64,000 bases of DNA, taken from NCBI GenBank assembly GCA_035048495.1, contig JASUTR010000109.1, positions 16,796 to 80,795 on the forward strand, given 5' to 3'. The DNA is from Euptelea pleiosperma (taxonomy: Eukaryota; Streptophyta; Magnoliopsida; Ranunculales; Eupteleaceae). Below, one piece after another: positions 8,925 to 22,956 of the stretch. Made by a program: the position numbers and the translations under genes. Position 1 is the stretch's first letter, and the number at the start of each line of letters is the position of its first letter. A model generated the notes under the pieces. The model was not told where the DNA came from, did no database searches, and saw only the letters and a list, made by a program, of their open reading frames with translations.

Positions 8925-10339
8925 CAAGTTATAGGCTTCGGAATGTAACACACAAACTGAGTCCAATTTGAGACGTTGACGCACGGATGGAGCTAACTTG
9001 TTTTGACTATCACGAATCTTGTTTCAACACTTCAAATGTGTTGCAACAATAGTAATGGAAGAGTTTGAGTCCAATTACGAGGTCCGGTTGCGAAAAATTA
9101 ACAAGTTATAGGCTTCGGAATGTAACACACAAACTGAGTCCAATTTGAGACGTTGACGCACGGATGGAGCTAACTTGTTTTGACTGTCACGAATCTTGTT
9201 TCAACACTTCAAATGTGTTGCAACGATAGTAATGGAAGAGTTTGAGTCCAATTACGAGGTCCGGTTGCGAAAAAGTCACAAGTTATAGGCTTCGGAATGT
9301 AACACACAAACTGAGTCCAATTTGAGACGTTGACGCACGGATGGAGCTAACTTGTTTCGACAGTCATAAATCTTGTTCAAACACTTCAAATGTTTTGAAA
9401 TAATTGTAATGGAAGAATTCGAGTCTAATTACGAGGTCCGGTTGCGAAAAAGTCACAAGTTATAGGCTTCGGAATGTAACACACAAACTGAGTCCAATTT
9501 GAGACGTTCACGAACGGATGGAGCTAACTTGTTTCGACTGTCCCGAATCTTGTTCCAACACTTCAAATGTGTTGAAACAATAGTAATGGAAGAATTCGAG
9601 TCTAATTACGAGGTTCGGTTGCGAAAAAGTCACAAGTTAAAGGCTTCGGAATGTAACAGACAAACTGAGTCCAATTTGAGACGTTGACGCACGGATGGAG
9701 CTAACTTGTTTCGACAGTGATAAATCTTGTTCCAACACTTCAATTGTGTTGAAACAATTGTAATGGAAGAATTCGAGTCTAATTACGAGGTCCGGTTGCG
9801 AAAAAGTCACAAGTTATAGGCTTCGGAATGTAACACACAAACTGAGTCCAATTTGAGACGTAGACGCACGGATGGAGCTAACTTGTTTTGACTGTCACGA
9901 ATCTTGTTTCAACACTTCAAATGTGTTCCAACGATAGTAATGGAAGAGTTTGAGTCCAATTACGAGGTCCGGTTGCGAAAAAGTCACAAGTTATAGGCTT
10001 CGGAATGTAACACACAAACTGAGTCCAATTTGAGACGTTCACGCACGGATGGAGCTACCTTGTTTCGACTGTCCCGAATCTTGTTCCAACAATTCCAATG
10101 TGTTGAAACAATAGTAATGGAAGAATTCGAGTCTAATTACGAGGTTCGGTTGCGAAAAAGTCATAAGTTATAGGCTTCGGAATGTAACATACAAACTGAG
10201 TCCAATTTGAGACGTTGACGCACGGATGGAGCTAACTTGTTTTGACAGTGATAAATCTTGTTCCAACACTTCAATTGTGTTGAAACAATTGTAATGGAAG
10301 AATTCGAGTCGAATTACGAGGTCCGGTTGTGAAAAAGTC
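6802..10339. repeat. 20-monomer higher-order unit, copy 1 (3538 bp)
   Basis: Bases 6802-10570 match 10340-14108 with a shift of 3538 bp (20 x 177 minus 2). Shared rare markers include GAGTCGAATTAC (near 10306/13844), TAACAGACAAAC (near 9653/13191), GAGCTACCTTG (near 10050/13588) and GTCATAAG (near 10162/13700). The last left-side mismatch is at 6801/10339 and the first right-side one at 10571/14109. The unit contains most of 18-monomer copy 2 plus sequence related to about 1730-2420. Confidence 0.88.
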
Positions 10340-13300
10340 ACAAGTTATAGGCTTCGGAATGTAACACACAAACTGAGTCCAATTTGAGACGTTGACGCAC
10401 GGATGGAGCTAACTTGTTTTGACTGTCACGAATCTTGTTTCAACACTTCAAATGTGTTGCAACGATAGTAATGGAAGAGTTTGAGTCCAATTACGAGGTC
10501 CGGTTGCGAAAAAGTCACAAGTTATAGGCTTCGGAATGTAACACACAAACTGAGTCCAATTTGAGACGTTGACGCACGGATGGAGCTAACTTGTTTCGCC
10601 TATCCCGAATCTTGTTCCAATACTTCAAATGTGTTGAAACAATAATAATGGAAGAGTTTGAGTCCAATTACGAGGTCCGATTGCGAAAAAGTCTCAAGTT
10701 ATAGGCTTCGGAATGTAACACACAAACTGAGTCCAATTTGAGACGTTGACGCACGGATGGAGCTAACTTGCTTTGACTGTCACATTCTTGTTTCAACACT
10801 TCAAATGTGTTGCAACGATAGTAATGGAAGAGTTTGAGTCCAATTACGAGGTCCGGTTGCGAAAAAGTCACAAGTTATAGGCTTCGGAATGTAACACACA
10901 AACTGAGTCCAATTTGAGACGTTCACGCACGGATGGAGCTAACTTGTTTCGACAGTGATAAATCTTGTTCCAACACTTCAATTGTGTTGAAACAATTGTA
11001 ATGGAAGAATTCGAGTCTAATTACGAGGTCCGGTTGTGAAAAAGTCACAAGTTATAGGCTTCGGAATGTAACACACAAACTGAGTCCAATTTGAGACGTT
11101 GACGCACGGATGGAGCTAACTTGCTTTGACTGTCACATTCTTGTTTCAACACTTCAAATGTGTTGCAACGATAGTAATGGAAGAGTTTGAGTCCAATTAC
11201 GAGGTCCGGTTGCGAAAAAGTCACAAGTTATAGGCTTCGGAATGTAACACACAAACTGAGTCCAATTTGAGACGTTCACGCACGGATGGAGCTAACTTGT
11301 TTCGACTGTCCCGAATCTTGTTTCAACAATTCCAATGTGTTGAAACAATAGTAATGGAAGAATTTGAGTCTAATTACGAGGTTCGATTGCGAAAAAGTCA
11401 CAAGTTATAGGCTTCGGAATGTAACATACAAACTGAGTCCAATTTGAGATGTTGACGCACGGATGGAGCTAACTTGTTTCGACAGTGATAAATCTTGTTC
11501 CAACACTTCAATTGTGTTGAAACAATTGTAATGGAAGAATTCGAGTCTAATTACGTGGTCCGTTTGCGAAAAAGCCACAAGTTATAGGCTTCGGAATGTA
11601 ACACACAAACTAAGTCTAATTTGAGACGTTCACGCACTGATGGAGCAAACTTGTTTCGACTGTCCCGAATATTGTTCCAACACTTCAAATGTGTTGAAAC
11701 AATAGTAATGGAAGAATTCGAGTCTAATTACAAGGTTCGGTTGCGAAAAAGTCACAAGTTATAGGCTTCGGAATGTAACACACAAACTGAGTCCAATTTG
11801 AGACGTTGACGCACGGATGGAGCTAACTTGTTTCGCCTATCCCGAAACTTGTTCCAATACTTCAAATGTGTTGAAACAATAATAATGGAAGAGTTTGAGT
11901 CCAATTACGAGGTCCGGTTCCGAAAAAGTCACAAGTTATAGGCTTCGGAATGTAACACACAAACTGAGTCCAATTTGAGACGTTGACGCACGGATGGAGC
12001 TAACTTGTTTTGACTGTCACGAATCTTGTTTCAACACTTCAAATGTGTTGCAACCATAGTAATGGAAGAGTTTGAGTCCAATTACGAGGTCCGGTTGCGA
12101 AAAAGTCACAAGTTATAGGCTTCGGAATGTAACACACAAACTGAATCCAATTTGAGACGTTGACGCACGGATGGAGCTAACTTGTTTCGCCTATCCCGAA
12201 TCTTGTTCCAATACTTTAAATGTGTTGAAACAATAATAATGGAAGAGTTTGAGTTCAATTACGAGGTCCGATTGCGAAAAAGTCACAAGTTATAGGCTTC
12301 GGAATGTAACACACAAACTGAGTCCAATTTGAGACGTTGACGCACGGATGGAGCTAACTTGTTTCGCCTATCCCGAATCTTGTTCCAATACTTCAAATGT
12401 GTTGAAACAATAATAATGGAAGAGTTTGAGTCCAATTACGAGGTCCGATTGCGAAAAAGTCTCAAGTTATAGGCTTCGGAATGTAACACACAAACTGAGT
12501 CCAATTTGAGACGTTGACGCACGGATGGAGCTAACTTGTTTTGACTATCACGAATCTTGTTTCAACACTTCAAATGTGTTGCAACAATAGTAATGGAAGA
12601 GTTTGAGTCCAATTACGAGGTCCGGTTGCGAAAAATTAACAAGTTATAGGCTTCGGAATGTAACACACAAACTGAGTCCAATTTGAGACGTTGACGCACG
12701 GATGGAGCTAACTTGTTTTGACTGTCACGAATCTTGTTTCAACACTTCAAATGTGTTGCAACGATAGTAATGGAAGAGTTTGAGTCCAATTACGAGGTCC
12801 GGTTGCGAAAAAGTCACAAGTTATAGGCTTCGGAATGTAACACACAAACTGAGTCCAATTTGAGACGTTGACGCACGGATGGAGCTAACTTGTTTCGACA
12901 GTCATAAATCTTGTTCAAACACTTCAAATGTTTTGAAATAATTGTAATGGAAGAATTCGAGTCTAATTACGAGGTCCGGTTGCGAAAAAGTCACAAGTTA
13001 TAGGCTTCGGAATGTAACACACAAACTGAGTCCAATTTGAGACGTTCACGAACGGATGGAGCTAACTTGTTTCGACTGTCCCGAATCTTGTTCCAACACT
13101 TCAAATGTGTTGAAACAATAGTAATGGAAGAATTCGAGTCTAATTACGAGGTTCGGTTGCGAAAAAGTCACAAGTTAAAGGCTTCGGAATGTAACAGACA
13201 AACTGAGTCCAATTTGAGACGTTGACGCACGGATGGAGCTAACTTGTTTCGACAGTGATAAATCTTGTTCCAACACTTCAATTGTGTTGAAACAATTGTA

Positions 13301-13877
13301 ATGGAAGAATTCGAGTCTAATTACGAGGTCCGGTTGCGAAAAAGTCACAAGTTATAGGCTTCGGAATGTAACACACAAACTGAGTCCAATTTGAGACGTA
13401 GACGCACGGATGGAGCTAACTTGTTTTGACTGTCACGAATCTTGTTTCAACACTTCAAATGTGTTCCAACGATAGTAATGGAAGAGTTTGAGTCCAATTA
13501 CGAGGTCCGGTTGCGAAAAAGTCACAAGTTATAGGCTTCGGAATGTAACACACAAACTGAGTCCAATTTGAGACGTTCACGCACGGATGGAGCTACCTTG
13601 TTTCGACTGTCCCGAATCTTGTTCCAACAATTCCAATGTGTTGAAACAATAGTAATGGAAGAATTCGAGTCTAATTACGAGGTTCGGTTGCGAAAAAGTC
13701 ATAAGTTATAGGCTTCGGAATGTAACATACAAACTGAGTCCAATTTGAGACGTTGACGCACGGATGGAGCTAACTTGTTTTGACAGTGATAAATCTTGTT
13801 CCAACACTTCAATTGTGTTGAAACAATTGTAATGGAAGAATTCGAGTCGAATTACGAGGTCCGGTTGTGAAAAAGTC
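10340..13877. repeat. 20-monomer higher-order unit, copy 2 (3538 bp)
   Basis: This is the tandem partner of 6802-10339, followed by 231 more matching bases to 14108. No difference was found at the rare markers compared. Because it copies a segment that was itself already duplicated, the 3538-bp event postdates the 3184-bp event. Confidence 0.87.
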
Positions 13878-16800
13878 ACAAGTTATAGGCTTCGGAATGT
13901 AACACACAAACTGAGTCCAATTTGAGACGTTGACGCACGGATGGAGCTAACTTGTTTTGACTGTCACGAATCTTGTTTCAACACTTCAAATGTGTTGCAA
14001 CGATAGTAATGGAAGAGTTTGAGTCCAATTACGAGGTCCGGTTGCGAAAAAGTCACAAGTTATAGGCTTCGGAATGTAACACACAAACTGAGTCCAATTT
14101 GAGACGTTCACGCACGGATGGAGCTACCTTGTTTCGACTGTCCCGAATCTTGTTCCAACAATTCCAATGTGTTGAAACAATAGTAATGGAAGAATTCGAG
14201 TCTAATTACGAGGTTCGGTTGCGAAAAAGTCACAAGTTATAGGCTTCGGAATGTAACATACAAACTGAGTCCAATTTGAGACGTTGACGCACGGATGGAG
14301 CTAACTTGTTTTGACAGTGATAAATCTTGTTCCAACACTTCAATTGTGTTGAAACAATTGTAATGGAAGAATTCGAGTCTAATTACGAGGTCCGGTTGTG
14401 AAAAAGTCACAAGTTATAGGCTTCGGAATGTAACACACAAACTGAGTCCAATTTGAGACGTTGACGCACGGATGGAGCTAACTTGTTTTGACTGTCACGA
14501 ATCTTGTTTCAACACTTCAAATGTGTTGCAACGATAGTAATGGAAGAGTTTGAGTCCAATTACGAGGTCCGGTTGCGAAAAAGTCACAAGTTATAGGCTT
14601 CGGAATGTAACACACAAACTGAGTCCAATTTGAGACGATGACGCACGGATGGAGCTAACTTGTTTCGCCTATCCCGAATCTTGTTTCAATACTTCAAATG
14701 TGTTGAAACAATAATAATGGAAGAGTTTGAGTCCAATTACGAGGTCCGATTGCGAAAAAGTCTCAAGTTATAGGCTTCGGAATGTAACACACAAACTGAG
14801 TCCAATTTGAGACGTTGACGCACGGATGGAGCTAACTTGTTTCGACAGTCACAAATCTTGTTCAAACACTTCAAATATTTTGAAATAATTGTAATGGAAG
14901 AATTCGAGTCTAATTACGAGGTCCGGTTGCGAAAAAGTCACAAGTTATAGGCTTCGGAATGTAACACACAAACTGAGTCCAATTTGAGACGTTCACGAAC
15001 GGATGGAGCTAACTTGTTTCGACTGTCCCGAATCTTGTTCCAACACTTCAAATGTGTTGAAATAATAGTAATGGAAGAATTCGAGTCTAATTACAAGGTT
15101 CGGTTGCGAAAAAGTCACAAGTTATAGGCTTCGGAATGTAACACACAAAATGAGTCCAATTTGAGACGCTGACGCACGGATGGAGCTAACTTGTTTCGCC
15201 TATCCCGAAACTTGTTCCAATACTTCAAATGTGTTGAAACAATAGTAATGGAAGAGTTTGAGTCCAATTACGAGGTCCGGTTGCGAAAAAGTCACAAGTT
15301 ATAGGCTTCGGAATGTAACACACAAACTGAGTCCAATTTGAGACGTTGACGCACGGATGGAGCTAACTTGTTTCGCCTATCCCGAATCTTGTTCCAATAC
15401 TTCAAATGTGTTGAAACAATAATAATGGAAGAGTTTGAGTCCAATTACGAGGTCCGATTGCGAAAAAGTCTCAAGTTATAGGCTTCGGAAAGTAACACAC
15501 AAACTGAGTCCAATTTGAGACGTTGACGCACGGATGGAGGTAACTTGTTTTGACTGTCACGAATCTTGTTTCAACACTTCAAATGTGTTGCAACAATAGT
15601 AATGGAAGAATTCGAGTCTAATTACGAGGTTCGGTTGCGAAAAAGTCACAAGTTATAGGCTTCGGAATGTAACAAACAAACTGAGTCCAATTTGAGACGT
15701 TGACGCACGGATGGAGCTAACTTGTTTCGACAGTGATAAATCTTGTTCCAACACTTCAATTGTGTTGAAACAATTGTAATGGAAGAATTCGAGTCTAATT
15801 ACGAGGTCCGGTTGCGAAAAAGTCACAAGTTATAGGCTTCGGAATGTAACACACAAACTGAGTCCAATTTGAGACGTAGACGCACGGATGGAGCTAACTT
15901 GTTTTGACTGTCACGAATCTTGTTTCAACACTTCAAATGTGTTCCAACGATAGTAATGGAAGAGTTTGAGTCCAATTACGAGGTCCGGTTGCGAAAAAGT
16001 CACAAGTTATAGGCTTCGGAATGTAACACACAAACTGAGTCCAATTTGAGACGTTCACGCACGGATGGAGCTACCTTGTTTCGACTGTCCCGAATCTTGT
16101 TCCAACAATTCCAATGTGTTGAAACAATAGTAATGGAAGAATTCGAGTCTAATTACGAGGTTCGGTTGCGAAAAAGTCATAAGTTATAGGCTTCGGAATG
16201 TAACATACAAACTGAGTCCAATTTGAGACGTTGACGCACGGATGGAGCTAACTTGTTTTGACAGTGATAAATCTTGTTCCAACACTTCAATTGTGTTGAA
16301 ACAATTGTAATGGAAGAATTCGAGTCTAATTACGAGGTCCGGTTGTGAAAAAGTCACAAGTTATAGGCTTCGGAATGTAACACACAAACTGAGTCCAATT
16401 TGAGACGTTGACGCACGGATGGAGCTAACTTGTTTTGACTGTCACGAATCTTGTTTCAACACTTCAAATGTGTTGCAACGATAGTAATGGAAGAGTTTGA
16501 GTCCAATTACGAGGTCCGGTTGCGAAAAAGTCACAAGTTATAGGCTTCGGAATGTAACACACAAACTAAGTCCAATTTGAGACGTTCACGCACAGATGGA
16601 GCTACCTTGTTTCGACTGTCCCGAATCTTGTTCCAACAATTCCAATGTGTTGAAACAATAGTAATGGAAGAATTCGAGTCTAATTACGAGGTTCGGTTGC
16701 GAAAAAGTCACAAGTTATAGGCTTCGGAATGTAACATACAAACTGAGTCCAATTTGAGACGTTGACGCACGGATGGAGCTAACTTGTTTTGACAGTGATA

Positions 16801-19800
16801 AATCTTGTTCCAACACTTCAATTGTGTTGAAACAATTGTAATGGAAGAATTCGAGTCTAATTACGAGGTCCGGTTGTGAAAAAGTCACAAGTTATAGGCT
16901 TCGGAATGTAACACACAAACTGAGTCCAATTTGAGACGATGACGCACGGATGGAGCTAACTTGTTTCGCCTATCCCGAATCTTGTTTCAATACTTCAAAT
17001 GTGTTGAAACAATAATAATGGAAGAGTTTGAGTCCAATTACGAGGTCCGATTGCGAAAAAGTCTCAAGTTATAGGCTTCGGAATGTAACACACAAACTGA
17101 GTCCAATTTGAGACGTTGACGCACGGATGGAGCTAACTTGTTTCGACAGTCACAAATCTTGTTCAAACACTTCAAATATTTTGAAATAATTGTAATGGAA
17201 GAATTCGAGTCTAATTACGAGGTCCGGTTGCGAAAAAGTCACAAGTTATAGGCTTCGGAATGTAACACACAAACTGAGTCCAATTTGAGACGTTCACGAA
17301 CGGATGGAGCTAACTTGTTTCGACTGTCCCGAATCTTGTTCCAACACTTCAAATGTGTTGAAATAATAGTAATGGAAGAATTCGAGTCTAATTACAAGGT
17401 TCGGTTGCGAAAAAGTCACAAGTTATAGGCTTCGGAATGTAACACACAAAATGAGTCCAATTTGAGACGCTGACGCACGGATGGAGCTAACTTGTTTCGC
17501 CTATCCCGAAACTTGTTCCAATACTTCAAATGTGTTGAAACAATAGTAATGGAAGAGTTTGAGTCCAATTACGAGGTCCGGTTGCGAAAAAGTCACAAGT
17601 TATAGGCTTCGGAATGTAACACACAAACTGAGTCCAATTTGAGACGTTGACGCACGGATGGAGCTAACTTGTTTCGCCTATCCCGAATCTTGTTCCAATA
17701 CTTCAAATGTGTTGAAACAATAATAATGGAAGAGTTTGAGTCCAATTACGAGGTCCGATTGCGAAAAAGTCTCAAGTTATAGGCTTCGGAAAGTAACACA
17801 CAAACTGAGTCCAATTTGAGACGTTGACGCACGGATGGAGGTAACTTGTTTTGACTGTCACGAATCTTGTTTCAACACTTCAAATGTGTTGCAACAATAG
17901 TAATGGAAGAATTCGAGTCTAATTACGAGATTCGGTTGCGAAAAAGTCACAAGTTATAGGCTTCGGAATGTAACAAACAAACTGAGTCCAATTTGAGACG
18001 TTGACGCACGGATGGAGCTAACTTGTTTCGACAGTCATAAATCTTGTTCAAACACTTCAAATGTGTTGAAACAATAGTAATGGAAGAATTCGAGTCTAAT
18101 TACGAGGTTCGGTTGCGAAAAAGTCACAAGTTAAAGGCTTCGGAATGTAACATACAAACTGAGTCCAATTTGAGACGTTGACGCACGGATGGAGCTAACT
18201 TGTTTCGACAGTGATAAATCTTGTTCCAACACTTCAATTGTGTTGAAACAATTGTAATGGAAGAATTCGAGTCTAATTACGAGGTTCGGTTGTGAAAAAG
18301 TCACAAGTTATAGGCTTCGGAATGTAACACACAAACTGAGTCCAATTTGAGACGTTGACGCACGGATGGAGCTAACTTGTTTTGACTGTCACGAATCTTG
18401 TTTCAACACTTCAAATGTGTTCCAACGATAGTAATGGAAGAGTTTGAGTCCAATTACGAGGTCCGGTTGCGAAAAAGTCACAAGTTATAGGCTTCGGAAT
18501 GTAACACACAAACTGGGTCCAATTTGAGACGTTCACGCACGGATGGAGCTACCTTGTTTCGACTGTCCCGAATCTTGTTCCAACAATTCCAATGTGTTGA
18601 AACAATAGTAATGGAAGAATTCGAGTCTAATTACGAGGTTCGGTTGCGAAAAAGTCACAAGTTATAGGCTTCGGAATGTAACATACAAACTGAGTCCAAT
18701 TTGAGACGTTGACGCACGGATGGAGCTAACTTGTTTTGACAGTGATAAATCTTGTTCCAACACTTCAATTGTGTTGAAACAATTGTAATGGAAGAATTCG
18801 AGTCTAATTACGAGGTCCGGTTGTGAAAAAGTCACAAGTTATAGGCTTCGGAATGTAACACACAAACTGAGTCCAATTTGAGACGTTGACGCACGGATGG
18901 AGCTAACTTGTTTTGACTGTCACGAATCTTGTTTCAACACTTCAAATGTGTTGCAACGATAGTAATGGAAGAGTTTGAGTCCAATTACGAGGTCCGGTTG
19001 CGAAAAAGTCACAAGTTATAGGCTTCGGAATGTAACACACAAACTGAGTCCAATTTGAGACGATGACGCACGGATGGAGCTAACTTGTTTCGCCTATCCC
19101 GAATCTTGTTCCAATACTTCAAATGTGTTGAAACAATAATAATGGAAGAGTTTGAGTCCAATTACGAGGTCCGATTGCGAAAAAGTCTCAAGTTATAGGC
19201 TTCGGAATGTAACACACAAACTGAGTCCAATTTGAGACGTTGACGCACGGATGGAGCTAACTTGTTTTGACAATCACGAATCTTGTTTCAACACTTCAAA
19301 AGTGTTGCAACAATAGTAATGGAAGAGTTTGAGTCCAATTACGAGGTCCGGTTGCGAAAAATTCACAAGTTATAGGCTTCGGAATGTAACACACAAACTG
19401 AGTCCAATTTGAGACGTTGACGCACGGATGGAGCTAACTTGTTTCGACAGTCACAAATCTTGTTCAAACACTTCAAATATTTTGAAATAATTGTAATGGA
19501 AGAATTCGAGTCTAATTACGAGGTCCGGTTGCGAAAAAGTCACAAGTTATAGGCTTCGGAATGTAACACACAAACTGAGTCCAATTTGAGACGTTCACGA
19601 ACGGATGGAGCTAACTTGTTTCGACTGTCCCGAATCTTGTTCCAACACTTCAAATGTGTTGAAATAATAGTAATGGAAGAATTCGAGTCTAATTACAAGG
19701 TTCGGTTGCGAAAAAGTCACAAGTTATAGGCTTCGGAATGTAACACACAAAATGAGTCCAATTTGAGACGCTGACGCACGGATGGAGCTAACTTGTTTCG

Positions 19801-22800
19801 CCTATCCCGAAACTTGTTCCAATATTTCAAATGTGTTGAAACAATAGTAATGGAAGAGTTTGAGTCCAATTACGAGGTCCGGTTGCGAAAAAGTCACAAG
19901 TTATAGGCTTCGGAATGTAACACACAAACTGAGTCCAATTTGAGACGTTGACGCACGGATGGAGCTAACTTGTTTCGCCTATCCCGAATCTTGTTCCAAT
20001 ACTTCAAATGTGTTGAAACAATAATAATGGAAGAGTTTGAGTCCAATTACGAGGTCCGATTGCGAAAAAGTCTCAAGTTATAGGCTTCGGAAAGTAACAC
20101 ACAAACTGAGTCCAATTTGAGACGTTGACGCACGGATGGAGGTAACTTGTTTTGACTGTCACGAATCTTGTTTCAACACTTCAAATGTGTTGCAACAATA
20201 GTAATGGAAGAATTCGAGTCTAATTACGAGGTTCGATTGCGAAAAAGTCACAAGTTATAGGCTTCGGAATGTAACAAACAAACTGAGTCCAATTTGAGAC
20301 GTTGACGCACGGATGGAGCTAACTTGTTTCGACAGTCATAAATCTTGTTCAAACACTTCAAATGTGTTGAAACAATAGTAATGGAAGAATTCGAGTCTAA
20401 TTACGAGGTTCGGTTGCGAAAAAGTCACAAGTTAAAGGCTTCGGAATGTAACATACAAACTGAGTCCAATTTGAGACGTTGACGCACAGATGGAGCTAAC
20501 TTGTTTCGACAGTGATAAATCTTGTTCCAACACTTCAATTGTGTTGAAACAATTGTAATGGAAGAATTCGAGTCTAATTACGAGGTCCGGTTGCGAAAAA
20601 GTCACAAGTTATAGGCTTCGGAATGTAACACACAAACTGAGTCCAATTTGAGACGTTGACGCACGGATGGAGGTAACTTGTTTTGACTGTCACGAATCTT
20701 GTTTCAACACTTCAAATGTGTTGCAACAATAGTAATGGAAGAATTCGAGTCTAATTACGAGGTTCGGTTGCGAAAAAGTCACAAGTTAAAGGCTTCGGAA
20801 TGTAACATACAAACTGAGTCCAATTTGAGACGTTGACGCACAGATGGAGCTAACTTGTTTCGACAGTGATAAATCTTGTTCCAACACTTCAATTGTGTTG
20901 AAACAATTGTAATGGAAGAATTCGAGTCTAATTACGAGGTCCGGTTGCGAAAAAGTCACAAGTTATAGGCTTCGGAATGTAACACACAAACTGAGTCCAA
21001 TTTGAGACGTTGACGCACGGATGGAGGTAACTTGTTTTGACTGTCACGAATCTTGTTTCAACACTTCAAATGTGTTGCAACAATAGTAATGGAAGAATTC
21101 GAGTCTAATTACGAGGTTCGGTTGCGAAAAAGTCACAAGTTATAGGCTTCGGAATGTAACAAACAAACTGAGTCCAATTTGAGACGTTGACGCACGGATG
21201 GAGCTAACTTGTTTCGACAGTCATAAATCTTGTTCAAACACTTCAAATGTTTTGAAATAATTGTAATGGAAGAATTCGAGTCTAATTACGAGGTCCGGTT
21301 GCGAAAAAGTCACAAGTTATAGGCTTCGGAATGTAACACACAAACTGAGTCCAATTTGAGACGTTCACGAACGGATGGAGCTAACTTGTTTCGACTGTCC
21401 CGAATCTTGTTCCAACACTTCAAATGTGTTGAAACAATAGTAATGGAAGAATTCGAGTCTAATTACGAGGTTCGGTTGCGAAAAAGTCACAAGTTAAAGG
21501 CTTCGGAATGTAACATACAAACTGAGTCCAATTTGAGACGTTGACGCACGGATGGAGCTAACTTGTTTCGACAGTGATAAATCTTGTTCCAACACTTCAT
21601 TTGTGTTGAAACAATTGTAATGGAAGAATTCGAGTCTAATTACGAGGTCCGGTTGTGAAAAAGTCACAAGTTATAGGCTTCGGAATGTAACACACAAACT
21701 GAGTCCAATTTGAGACGATGACGCACGGATGGAGCTAACTTGTTTCGCCTATCCCGAATCTTGTTCCAATACTTCAAATGTATTGAAACAATAATAATGG
21801 AAGAGTTTGAGTCCAATTACGAGGTCCGATTGCGAAAAAGTCTCAAGTTATAGGCTTCGGAATGTAACACACAAACTGAGTCCAATTTGAGACGTTGACG
21901 CACGGATGGAGGTAACTTGTTTTGACTGTCACGAATCTTGTTTCAACACTTCAAATGTGTTGCAACAATAGTAATGGAAGAATTCGAGTCTAATTACGAG
22001 GTTCGGTTGCGAAAAAGTCACAAGTTAAAGGCTTCGGAATGTAACATACAAACTGAGTCCAATTTGAGACGTTGACGCACAGATGGAGCTAACTTGTTTC
22101 GACAGTGATAAATCTTGTTCCAACACTTCAATTGTGTTGAAACAATTGTAATGGAAGAATTCGAGTCTAATTACGAGGTCCGGTTGCGAAAAAGTCACAA
22201 GTTATAGGCTTCGGAATGTAACACACAAACTGAGTCCAATTTGAGACGTTGACGCACGGATGGAGGTAACTTGTTTTGACTGTCACGAATATTGTTTCAA
22301 CACTTCAAATGTGTTGCAACAATAGTAATGGAAGAATTCGAGTCTAATTACGAGGTTCGGTTGCGAAAAAGTCACAAGTTATAGGCTTCGGAATGTAACA
22401 AACAAACTGAGTCCAATTTGAGACGTTGACGCACGGATGGAGCTAACTTGTTTCGACAGTCATAAATCTTGTTCAAACACTTCAAATGTTTTGAAATAAT
22501 TGTAATGGAAGAATTCGAGTCTAATTACGAGGTCCGGTTGCGAAAAAGTCACAAGTTATAGGCTTCGGAATGTAACACACAAACTGAGTCCAATTTGAGA
22601 CGTTCACGAACGGATGGAGCTAACTTGTTTCGACTGTCCCGAATCTTGTTCCAACACTTCAAATGTGTTGAAACAATAGTAATGGAAGAATTCGAGTCTA
22701 ATTACGAGGTTCGGTTGCGAAAAAGTCACAAGTTAAAGGCTTCGGAATGTAACATACAAACTGAGTCCAATTTGAGACGTTGACGCACGGATGGAGCTAA

Positions 22801-22956
22801 CTTGTTTCGACAGTGATAAATCTTGTTCCAACACTTCATTTGTGTTGAAACAATTGTAATGGAAGAATTCGAGTCTAATTACGAGGTCCGGTTGTGAAAA
22901 AGTCACAAGTTATAGGCTTCGGAATGTAACACACAAACTGAGTCCAATTTGAGACG
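12965..22956. repeat. complex super-block, copy A
   Basis: This 10-kb region matches 24116-32514 in collinear pieces. 12965-15734 pairs with shift 11151; I noted about six differences in 2.8 kb. 16878-19062 pairs with shift 8850, 19064-20787 with shift 9558, part of 21.0-21.9 kb with shift 9204, and 21.9-22956 with shift 9558. All shifts are exact multiples of 177 (63, 50, 54, 52 and 54 monomers). The copies differ by gain or loss of whole monomers, which unequal exchange or gene conversion would give. Confidence 0.78.
14577..20586. repeat. 13-monomer repeat (2301 bp) within super-block A
   Basis: 14577-15734 recurs at 16878-18035 with one difference noted (GAGGTTCGG becomes GAGATTCGG near 17929). 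17065-18285 recurs at 19366-20586 with a few differences. Markers that recur every 2301 bp are CGGAAAGTAACAC (near 15487, 17788, 20089), GGATGGAGGTAAC and AACAAACAAAC. The unit is not uniform: a class e monomer is inserted near 19240, so the GATGACGC marker recurs after 2301 and then 2124 bp. Confidence 0.78.
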
